Source of the DNA: Apiosordaria backusii | Taxonomy: Eukaryota; Ascomycota; Sordariomycetes; Sordariales; Lasiosphaeriaceae | DNA: 64,000 bases | Direction: 5' to 3' | Assembly (NCBI GenBank): GCA_030549205.1 | Contig: JAUKTV010000020.1 | Location: 310,001 to 374,000 of the forward strand | Shown here: positions 53,330-64,000 of the stretch, piece after piece | Layout of the letters: the number at the start of each line of letters is the position of its first letter | Position numbering within the stretch: the stretch's first letter is position 1 | Made by a program: the position numbers and the translations under genes | The notes under the pieces: model-generated | The model's input: only the letters and a program-made list of their open reading frames with translations | The model's database searches: none | Told to the model about the DNA's origin: nothing

Positions 53330-56300
53330 TAAGAATTTACACTTTACTTACGCTTATGTATATACATTTATTTATTTAAACCGAACTTACATTAAGCGTT
53401 AATTAAGTACTATATACTATATATACTTTTATTTATATATAATTAAGCTTACTATACTATAGCTAAAACTACCTATTATTTATAACTAAGTCCTTTATAA
53501 TTCCTTCTATAAAATAATACCTTAAATTCCTAAATTCCAGTTAAACCTTTTTTAAAATATATTAAGTCTTATAATATATAGTAGTAATAGTAATAATAGT
53601 AATAGTAAGTAGTGGACGCTACTTAAGGATTTATAAAGATATTATTAATTAATTATAATTATAAAAATAATAAAATAAAATAATAGACTTAATTAAAGGT
53701 ATTATATTTAATAGGTATATAGAAAACCTTATATAAAGTATTAATAATAGTATATAATAGAAAGGAAAGAAGGTAATTTATAATATATTATAGAGGATAG
53801 AATGTAGGTAGATTTTAATAGTAAGACCTATAAATAGTTAATAGTAATCTATAATATTTAAAGGAAAATACTTATAAAATAAAGAAAATAGATAATTAAG
53901 CGTTAGAATATTTATAGAAATAGACGTTAATAATAGTTTAAGTAAATAAAAAAGGCAATAAAGACTTATAAAATATAATAAAGTAATATAATAGAATACT
54001 AACGTTAATAACCTATTAAATAGTTAATACTATTAAGTTTAAGACTTTCAAAATATTCTATTTATACTTTTTTAATTTATATCTACCTTTCGATCTTTAT
54101 TTAATATTAATAATGTTATTTTTACCTTTAACGCTCTTTATAGTAATATCCTTATCGGTATCGGCAACTTTACCTTTAAATTCCTTTTTTTTAAACTTAT
54201 CTTTACTCTTACCTTTAATATTAACGCTACTATCGTCGGAAAGCTTTTCCTTAATAAGCTTTTTAACCTCTATTTTATCAGTCTCTATAGCCTTACCTTT
54301 AAACTATCCGGAAAAGGATTTATCGAAAGTTTACTTAATAAAGCTATTTAAAATATAGGTTTAGTTATAGGCCCTTTAAAGTATTAGCTTTAGACTCTTT
54401 AATAAGTAGCTTTTAAGGGGTTTTAATAGAAATAATAAATATAAGATAATTATATAAAATAAGTATATACTCCTTTATAAAGAAAGAAACGGAAAGACAG
54501 TCGATACTTAACTTAACTTATAAGATAGTTAATGGTTAGTTAAATTAAAATAGAAGAAATAACAGTATAAAAATATTAAAATAAAGTAAAAAGTAAAGTA
54601 AAAGTAAAAGACAGTATATTAATATAGGTATATTAAATAGTAAATAAACTTACGACCTAATTTAAAAATACTCTACTTTCTAATTATTATAAATAAAGGT
54701 AGTCTCTTTAATATCGATAGGTATAATATAAAGCCTAATATACTCAACCCTTATAATATTAATAATGACTAGTTTATTTAAATAATACTTAACTTTATAT
54801 AGCTTAAAGATAAGGTCCTTATTTCTATTATTAAAGATACCGGTAAATATAACGATAATAAAAATATAATCCCTATTATTATACCGGTAAATAAAGATTT
54901 AATTAACTTTATTAAATTAAATATTCTTAAGCTTTTTTTCCTTATATTCGATATAGTAACTACAAATAAAGATATATCGATAAAGGCTTTTAAGTAAATA
55001 ATAAAATTAGCCCCTACTTAACTTTAAATAATATTAAGACTTAAGTTAAGTAAAACTATTAATTATAAAAGTCGTTAAATATATATAGAGCAATAGTATA
55101 AAAATATATAGGTCGTTATATAAAAATGAAAACTCTATATAGCTTTTATAATAATTTTAAGGCATTTAGGTAAGGTTGAGATTATAAAAATTATCGATAT
55201 TAATGTATATAATTGCAATTCTATTATAATAAAAGTATTAATAGATAGTATACGATTTATTTCTTTTTTATCTTTAATTTTAAAATAGTGTATTAATATA
55301 CTATCTAGATATAAGCTTTTATATAAGTATAGAGATATTTCGAATAACTTAAAAATCCTTTTATTTTCTAAATCTCTCTTAATACAATGTTAATTAATAT
55401 ATCCTTTATTTTAACTTTATACCGACTAATTAATATACCGAAAAATAGCTACTTTTATTTAAATTATTAATATAATTTAAAATTATAAGTTTTATAATAA
55501 AATTTGCTATATTAGTCGAGATTTTAATGGTTAAAGTTATTGCCGATTAATATTACTGTATTTAATAATATAGAGTATAATTAAAAGTAGGTTATTATAC
55601 TTTATTACTTTACTTAAGGCCTTTTAAAATACTGTTAAACCGCTATTATAAATTGCTTAACTTTAAGTAGTGGCTATAGTAAGGTAATAAAAATATAAAA
55701 TAAGAAAGAGGGTTAAAGAAAGGATTAAAGGAAAGGTAGACTTACTTATTTATAAATGTAAACTTATTAACCTACTATAATATACTTTTAAAGATATATA
55801 TTTGAAATTAACTATAATAATAAATATATACTTCCTATAACTTCTTTTTAAATACCTTAAATATCTAAGCTTATTATTTTAAAAAGGCTTTATTATTATT
55901 AATAGTATAGTAGATCTTATTAACATTTACTTAGCCGATAATTGTAATTTTCTAATACCTTTAATTATTACTAACCTTAATATTAAGTTTAAAGTTAGCT
56001 TTTAAATTTTTAGTATTTAAATCCTTACAATCTATTTATAATAAAATAGGACTAAAAAGCGTAGAATAGCGTTTATATAAATTCTTAATTTTAACTATTA
56101 ACTTAAGGTTAATATAGATAAAAGCATTGTATAAGAAAAGTCGGATTATAATGCTTATATTTACTATTATTAGCTTTTACTTTTTAATATTAATTATATT
56201 AAAGTACTTAATCTAATCTTTAAGTTTACTATTAATTATTAATAATTAACTACTATTAATAAATAAAATAATAAGTTAAAGTAAATAGAAAGGGTAACTA

Positions 56301-59300
56301 TAGTATATATACTTTAATTACTTAACGCTAAGCTTTATTATAAATAGATAGTAGACTTTAAAATAATAATAACGAAATATAAAAGTAAAGACTTACTGGT
56401 ACTGATTTTCTTTTATTAAGGTATTAACGTTAATAGGAAGTATATACTTCTATATAATCTTATAATAATAGACGTTAATATAGATATTAAACTTTATTAT
56501 AGTATTTAATTAGTCCAATATACCGATATTTTAGCCTTTTTAAACTTCTTTATTTTATTTTATCGACTATATTATAATATTAATTATATACCTTAATAGT
56601 ATATATTATATTAATAAATTAGTAAGGATAATTAAGGAAGCTTATAAAGGGCGACGATTTATTATATAAGCTATATAAACTATATAATTAAATATTTAAA
56701 TAATAAATAGGTAAAGTATTTAATAAGTATAGTAAGTTTAGTAAATATAGTTACTAATATTATTTCTCTTTTTAATAATAATATTAAAGTTTATTAAAAT
56801 GCTATTTAACTAGGTAAGGTAAGTATAAGCCTATATAATATAATCAATTACATTATTATTATCTATTTCCTTCCGTTTAACCTATTTAAAATAATTATAC
56901 CTTTTAATTAGATATTAAAAGGCTATAAACTAAAGAGTAAGCTAAGTATAAAATTAAAAAAGGATAATAATAGACTATTAAGTATAGGTAAATAGGAAAT
57001 AACTTTTTAAATAGTAAATAGATAATTAAAGTTGCTTTTAATTAAAAGGAAATGGCCATACTTTTAGTTTATAAATATATACTTACTAACTTAGCTTAAT
57101 TAAGATTTTATTAATTAACAACTTATATATAAATTAAGTTATACCTTAAAATTCCAAATATATAGGGTCTAGAGAGTAAGATAAGATTAGGTTTAGTACT
57201 AAAGTAATAGATAGAAAAGGAAGTTTATCTTTATAAAGGCCCTATTATTAAATATAAATACCGTAGTCCTTTACTGTCTATTTTAAATATATTTCTTTAT
57301 ATATTTAAAGGATTTAATAATAGTAACGGCTATATATATAGTAGTCGAAGTTAAAGATAAAGTTAAGTTAATTACGGTTTTAAAATAATCTTTTAATTCT
57401 ATAAAATCGATACTATTTTAATACTTTAGGACTATAAAAACTAATGTTCTTATCTTACTATACTATATTATCGATAAAGTAGACTATAAGGACTATTAGT
57501 ATAATATTTTTTCCTTTAATTTTTACTTTAATACTTTAATTAAGTTTACTGAAAATATAAAGAGATTTAATAGTATTATTAAAATTAAAATTATAAAGGC
57601 TAAAGGTTAATAGTAAGACGTTTACTTTATAATAGCGGTCTTTAATAGACTAGTTAATAAAAATAGTATATATATTAATAAATAAGTAGTATAAATTATA
57701 ATAAATACCGAAGTTATCGATAAATAGTATAATAAGGTAAAAAACGACTTTAAATTTAAGCTTATCCTATTATTTAAAGAATTTACATTTAAAGACTTTG
57801 ATTTTTAATATATTATAAAAAGAATAGATATAATAGATTGAACAGACTGTTTTATATTTTAATATTATACGTTAAATAAAGAATTTTATTTACTTTAATA
57901 AAAGCGTCTTAATATATTAAAGGAATTATTTATATAGGTTTCTATTAAGAACAGTTAAGAAGTTAGAGTATAGGTTATTAATCTCTTTACTTTAGTATTA
58001 ATAGTAATTAAAATTAAGAGTAATAATTATATATAAATTGGACTTAAGGATGAAAGTAACCTTTTCTATTAAAATATACTTTACTTTATTTTATAGAAGA
58101 TTAAGTTAGGTTTTTTAATATTTATATAGATATAGAGGTAGTATATTTTTATTATAATAAAAGAAGTAAGAAAAGGCTTCTTAAATTTATAGTATTATAC
58201 TGCCTTTTTAATTAATATAGTATTTAGTATAATAGTTACGTTTAATATTAGATATATAGTTAATATGTATTTTCTTATAGTCTTTATCTTTATTTCTTTA
58301 TTAATAATAGTAATCTATATTAATATAAATATATAGGATAAAGTTAAATATAAGTATAAATGACTTCTCTTTATTATATTTATTTAAAATATATATAAAC
58401 TTATTGTTTATTATTTAATTAAATAAGGTTTAGGTATATAACTTATATATCTTTTTTAATTTATTAATAAAGTTACTTAATTTAAAGTACATTATATTTA
58501 TAAGGTTAGAAGATATAAAGTTAGTAAAGAGGGTAATAAAGTTAATAATATAAAGGTTATCTATAATGTTATTTAAATCTTTACTTAGTTTTTTAGTCTT
58601 TATAACCTTTCTTATTTTCTTAGTACTTTTTAATTTAATAGTATAAAAGGGGATATTGGTAATATATATATTATAAAAAGGAAAGCGTTTACGAATTTTA
58701 TTTTTAAAGGTTACTAATTGGTTTAGTAGACTTTTAATCTCTTTAAAATAGTCGTTAGTAATAAAGGGAACGTTAACCTTATAACCTTATTTAGTATATA
58801 ATATATTATAATAGGTTTCTATAATTTAGTTTAATTATTAAAAGAGATTAAAGACTTTATATAATATAGTATATTAAATGTAATTAAGTTTAAAGATATA
58901 AGTATATATATTAAGGCTAAATTTAAAGTTAAAGATCTTTAATGACTGGTTTTAATAGTATAGGATTAAAATAGAAAGGTTATTATTAATAGCTATAAAG
59001 ATATCTTTATTAAAGTTAGAAAGTTAGCGATATTAAGGTTAAATATTTAGTTTATTTTCTTAATCGGTTTAATTTTAAACTTTATCGATATTTTTATTAA
59101 AAGTAGTCGTAAATGTTTTATCGGTAGCTTTTAAGGTAAGCTTTTTATATTAGCAAATTATATCGAGCTTCTATTAATTAAAATTAATTAGAACGATTTT
59201 AAAGTTAAACTTAACGTAATTATTTAAGTCAATAATATCTATAAAGCGTTAACTTTATTAATCTATTTTAATATCGAAATATAACTTACTTTTATTTAAC

Positions 59301-62300
59301 TTATTAGAACTTATAGTAATAACCTTATTACTGTAAATAGATATATCGTTTATATATATATTATTATTATAATAGAAGCTAATTTCTATTTTATTAAAGT
59401 TATCGGTTAAACTTATATTAATATTATAGTTAGTAAGTAAGGGGTTTAAAATTTCGCCCTATATTTTACCTTATATTTTACTTAAGAAAAGGCGTTATTT
59501 GGTTTTTTAAGTATAAAGGCAATGTATTAGAATAGTTACGTTCTTTTTATCTTTAATAAACTTAATTACCTATTAATAAGGCATTTTAAAATCTGCTTTT
59601 TAATATTATATACTATAATAGTTTAAAAGAAGCTTGCTATTTTAATAAGAATTTATAAAGAAAAGTCGCTTTTTATAAGGGTAACGGGGTAGGATTTAGA
59701 GAAATTTTGTAAAGTTTAATTTTTACATTTATAAAAAGGTAAATAGTAACTTAAAAGAAAGTTATAAACTAAAGGTAAAAGCGATTTATTTAAGGCTATA
59801 ATTACTGCTTATACTTTAAGGAGCTTTTAATATAGCTATTAAATACTAAAGCCTTACCTTTTAATAACTAACTTTTAAAATACCTTCTTTTTTTATAATA
59901 CTCTAATATATAATTGGAGTAAAGAGTAAAAAGCAATTAATTCTGTTTAATAAAACTACCTTTTTAGATTATTCCAGTTATATCTTTTAATATTTAAAGT
60001 AAGTAGAATTTTCTTATTAAAAGTAAGTAAGCAAAATTTTTACTTACTTGCCTTATAAAAGCTTATTATAAACTGTTTACTTATTTTAATTACTTACCTA
60101 TTAGTATAAATTCCTCTTCTTTCTTTTGAAACTCTTCCCTCTTTTCTTTTTTTTCTTTTTTACATATTTACTTAGTCTTTAACTTATTAAAGATTCCTGC
60201 CTTTATAAAAGAAAGGTATAACAATTATTATATTATAGCTTTATCTTCTTTTATTATTCTATTCTTATCCCTTTTTAATTATTATTATTTATATAATTTA
60301 AAAGTTATTAGACTTAAATTAATAATCGTAACGTACTTTAAATTTCTCCTATTATTAAAAGTACTGATATACCGGTTATTTAGTATAGTAAGTTATTACC
60401 TTTTAAAGTCCTTATTCTTAAATAATAGAATTACTAATACTACTTTTAAATAAAATAGTATAGCCGAATTGCCGTTATACTTTAGAAAGATTCAGTCTTT
60501 TATTAGTAAAAAATATAGGTATAATAATAAAATAAAGCCCGATATATTTAGTTTTAATTTAACTTTTACCTTAATATTACTACTATTTGGTTAAATAGAT
60601 TGGACTTACCTTCTAAGTATAATAGGTATATAGCCAATATTAACCTCAATTAGCTTAATTTATATATACTTTTTTATTAATAGTATAAGTTTACTTTCGA
60701 TCAATATTTTCTTAAAGTATAAAATATATTAATAATTCATTTTCTATAGCTTCGCTAAATATATAATACCTAGCCTTTTATTTTTTAATAGAATATTTAT
60801 AAGGCTAAGCTTACTTATTGCTTTTAAAGTAAAACTAAAATTATTAGTATTTATATTATTAAAAAAAAGAGGAAGGTAATTAAAAAAATAGTTTAGTTAT
60901 TGATATTTATTAATTTGGCTAATACCTTTTAAAAGAACCTTATTTAATATACTAAATTTTAATCTACTATTAAGGTAAATACTGTTAGCCCTTTTATAAG
61001 CATTACCTTTATATTTAAAGCTATATTTAAAAATCTAACTATATTAAGTTAAAATAATATTCTTTAATTGCTTAATAGTAATATCTTAGTTAATAACCCT
61101 AATACTTTAATTATTTTCCTAATTATTTTAGTATACTATATTAAAATAATCCTAACTTTTAAAAAACTTAAAAATAAGTACCTTTTTTTCTTTTTAAAGG
61201 TAATTAAGGTTAATATGTTTTAACTTAAAGAGGCTAGTTTTATTTAGCTTTATTAGGATAAGACTATTAAGTAATTTAAGATTAAGTTTACCGGTATTAT
61301 AATAAAAAAAACTAATGAAGTTAGCGACTAATCGGTATTGAATTTTATAAATATAAATACTAAGTCTATATTAATTTATTAATTTAATATTAAGTATAAG
61401 AAAGATTATTTCTTCTATTATAGTAAGCATTTTATCTTCAATACTATATTTTACGTTTTTAACAATTATATACTATTTAAGCTTAATATTTAAGCTTTTT
61501 ATAATAAGGCTATAACTATATATAACGATTTTTAGAATAAGGCTATTTAAAGTAAGGTAGTTTATTTATTTAATATATAGGAATAGTATAAAAATTATAT
61601 AGCCTTAAATAATACTATATTTAAGCTTTTCTAATAGATAATTGGTTAGAGTTTTAATAAAGACGTTAAGTATAATGTATAGATTTAGATTAAAAATATT
61701 ATAATTATATAATTAACTAAACTTACCTTTTTAATTTATTTTAAATATATATAGGGTATACTTAACTTTGATAAGATATTCTTTAATAGCAATATATAAA
61801 TTAAATTAGTAAAGTTCTATATTTAGATTATTATAATAATATTTTACTTAATAATTTAATATACTATAGTATTAAAGAAAACCCTTAATAGTAAAGATAG
61901 AAATGCTTATATTAACATTTAAAAGACTTATTAGGTCTTTACTTTTAAATATCGCTTTATTAATATTAAGTATAATATATTTATTTAAATTATTGCCTTA
62001 GTAAAGTATATATAGATTAGTCGGATAGTTAAGGTATTATTATAGAATATTTAGGATAATAAAGTCCTTCCGCTTCCTTTCTTTAAGTATATTTCTTAAC
62101 TAGCAACTCTATTTAAAGCATTAAATTAAGTTACTACTTATATTATACCGGTAATCGAGACCTTAAAAGGAAATAATTAACTTTCTTACTATAATAAAAC
62201 TACTAATAGTCCTATTAAGCGCTTTTTATAAAGTAGACTAACTACTAATATACTTAATAAATATAAGGTTTAGGAGTTTATACAGTATAATATTTAATAA

Positions 62301-62480
62301 AAGTAGGCCTGTTTAATTACCGAAGAGCGCTATATTAAACCTTCTTTAAGTAATAATTAAAAGTATATTCTTTTTTTAAGTTCTAACTAGTATTTATAAT
62401 TTATTTACTAATAATACTGTAAAAATAATATCTTCTTACTTACCTTTAATACTTAATATTCCTTAACTCTATTACTAAGT
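53330..62480. mobile_element. RIP-degraded repeat block, extremely A+T-rich
   Basis: About 9 kb with roughly one fifth G+C by eye, very rich in TpA and poor in CpA and TpG, with stop codons in every frame. This is the signature of RIP acting on transposons in filamentous ascomycetes. No intact ORF survives; the longest open frame (54113-54358, ~81 codons of Leu/Ser/Phe) is an artefact of the composition. Remaining GC islets (GGGG/CCGG triplets near 54400, 59690, 62050) are too short to assign a transposon family. Direction, number and class of elements cannot be told by reading. Confidence 0.85.
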
Positions 62481-62489
62481 ATTGTTAAA

Positions 62490-62760
62490 CTAGGTCCCTG
62501 TGAGGCCTAGTTTACAGTAGGTGGCTGCTATTATACTATGTGGTAAAAGCTTAAGTAGGAAAGCCTACCCGTCAGCTACCCGGCACTTATCCAGCACCTT
62601 ACTTCACTGCAGGGCTATTCAAAGGCCTACATCCCACTAACCAATAGGCCAAACTGCCTGTAATTTTATATTCAGGCTACTAAGGCCCACTACTATAGAC
62701 AATATAAGTAGCCTAACCCTAACCCTACAGTAACCCGCACTTTAGGTTAAAGGTATCGGG
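62490..62760. repeat. Less mutated island inside the repeat block
   Basis: Around 62490-62760 the G+C rises sharply (for example CTAGGTCCCTGTGAGGCCTAG, CAGCTACCCGGCACTTATCCAGC). It is either a piece of a younger or single-copy element that escaped RIP, or the LTR/terminal part of a different repeat. No coding potential seen. Confidence 0.5.
62713..62726. repeat. Two telomere-type units (CTAACCCTAACCCT)
   Basis: CTAACCCTAACCCT contains two adjacent TAACCC units, the complement of fungal TTAGGG telomere repeats. Two copies can occur by chance or mark an old interstitial or subtelomeric site. Confidence 0.6.
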
Positions 62761-64000
62761 TTTCACAGCCCTTTTATATAACCGTAAGTCGATTTTTAAA
62801 GAACTGTAAACCACGGTAACTTAACTACCTATAAAACCTATAACTAACTACTAGACTAGCTAAATTAACTAAAAATTAATAAGCCTATAGTTAAGTAGGT
62901 ATATTATTACTATACTAAATTATAAGCCTATAGGCCCTATAGGTTAAAAACTATAAAGGACTTAGCAAGTAGTTTATAAGGCTTAGCAAACCTCGAAGTC
63001 AACCAAGCCGTACTCTAGCCTATCTACCCACTAAGATATGCAAGGTACCGTACATTAATCGGTAAATATATAGTAAAGGTCGAGTACAAACCCTACTATA
63101 GAGACTATTATAGTAAATTTATAAAAGGCTAGCACTATAATACAATTGTTTACCTACTATATTTCTATTCTATAATACCTATAAAGTACTATATTCTAAT
63201 ACCCTAACACTAAACTATAGGTATTATATATAAGACTTCCGTTACACTATAAGCTAATATATAAGCACTAATTACAGGGCCTTTAAGCCTGTAATTAACT
63301 ATACCCATTCTAATAAGTTATAAGCCCAGAAGATACTTAACTAGATTATAAGCTTATAAACTTAAGCTTAAAGCCTTCTATAAATAACAGCTTAGACTAC
63401 TATAAACTACACTATAAGTAGGCCATAAAATTACTAATTTTAAAGCCTACCTATTAAAGTAAGGTTACAAAGCAAATACTAAGCTTACCTTACCTTATTA
63501 GGTTTTCTAAAGGCCTATAAGGTTCAAATTTACGCCTACTACCAAATTTATTATACCGTAAGGTACGTAAAATTAGACCTAATAGGGCACTAAAGGCCTA
63601 TAAACTATAAGCTTATAAAAGCTAAAAATAGCCTCTTACTTTAACTATAGCTAAATAGGTAATTCTACAAATCCTAAAGGCAGGTAAAAAAGTAAGAAGG
63701 TAGAGCGACCTTCTTAACTACTACTATTACTAATAATTACAGTAATTTACTATATAAAATAGAGCCTATTCTTTAAAGCTCTTAAGTACTATAGACTTAG
63801 CCCTCTTACTATATAAGCAAACTATAGTTAAAGCCTTAATTAAAAACAGTACTAGGCTAAGGTTTTAAAGCTCTATAGAATACTTTAACAGTAAGTATAC
63901 TAAGCCCTCTATAGATTCAATACAAAATACAGGGCCCGGGTAAGGGTCTTCCGGAAGGGAAGAATCAGTAGATTCTTACTATATACAGGCCTTTACTATT
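62761..64000. mobile_element. Second RIP-like repeat, less A+T-rich
   Basis: G+C is higher than in the preceding block (roughly one third) and the texture differs: AGGCCTATAAGG, CTATAGGCCC and ACTATAG recur, and CpG is nearly absent. That suggests a separate repeat, decayed by CpN-to-TpN change but with a different starting sequence. It runs off the right edge. Confidence 0.6.

Noticed and set aside
54113..54358. An 81-codon open frame in the A+T-rich block
   Set aside because: Leu/Ser/Phe-only composition is a by-product of extreme A+T content; no domain.
1..64000. tRNA, rRNA, CRISPR arrays or bacterial-type operons
   Set aside because: None seen. The only GGTTCGA-like match lies inside the aaRS-like coding region, and intron-bearing fungal genes exclude a bacterial reading.

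Overview
This window looks like an accessory, possibly subtelomeric, part of a filamentous ascomycete genome (Pezizomycotina, probably Sordariomycetes). The evidence is short introns of about 50-90 nt with GT..AG ends and CTAAC/CTGAC-like branch sites, fungal-only families (HET, SesB-NACHT-WD40 NLR, PF20684-type rhodopsin-like membrane proteins, DUF1996, NmrA), and a 9 kb block of extremely A+T-rich, TpA-rich DNA at the right end, which is the hallmark of repeat-induced point mutation (RIP). Gene models were built by hand from splice signals and family similarity. Nothing was searched against a database.

Left third (1-14.1 kb): a partial unknown gene running off the left edge, an SLC46/DHA1-like MFS transporter, a short-chain dehydrogenase-like protein without the catalytic Tyr, a seven-helix rhodopsin-like membrane protein, a 3 kb gene-poor stretch, an indoleamine 2,3-dioxygenase-like heme protein followed in tandem by a DHA1 MFS transporter, and a fructosamine-3-kinase-like gene.

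Middle (14.4-35 kb): a large NOD-like receptor (SesB-type hydrolase, NACHT, WD40 propeller) with a frame break at a C5G4 run; an HD-domain hydrolase with a hydrophobic N-terminus; a DHA2 MFS transporter; a large JmjC/cupin-like protein; a heme-oxygenase-like diiron enzyme (HDO) homologue; and a divergent pair made of a 2OG/IPNS-like dioxygenase and a class II aminoacyl-tRNA-synthetase paralogue. The last three enzymes resemble a small tailoring cluster.

Right (35-53 kb): a decayed HET gene, an alpha/beta hydrolase with a frame break, a SAM methyltransferase, and a small secreted precursor (88 aa) with four 14-residue repeats ending in FF and bounded by KR/RR Kex2 sites. Then come a DUF1996 protein, an intact 908-residue HET protein, an NmrA-like protein, decayed coding sequence, a CorA-like membrane protein and one small hypothetical gene.

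From about 53.2 kb to the end the DNA is RIP-ravaged repeat with no credible intact gene. A less mutated island near 62.5-62.8 kb holds two telomere-type TAACCC units. The strongest candidates for something undescribed are the Kex2-repeat precursor with its methyltransferase/hydrolase neighbours, and the aaRS-like / 2OG oxygenase / HDO block.
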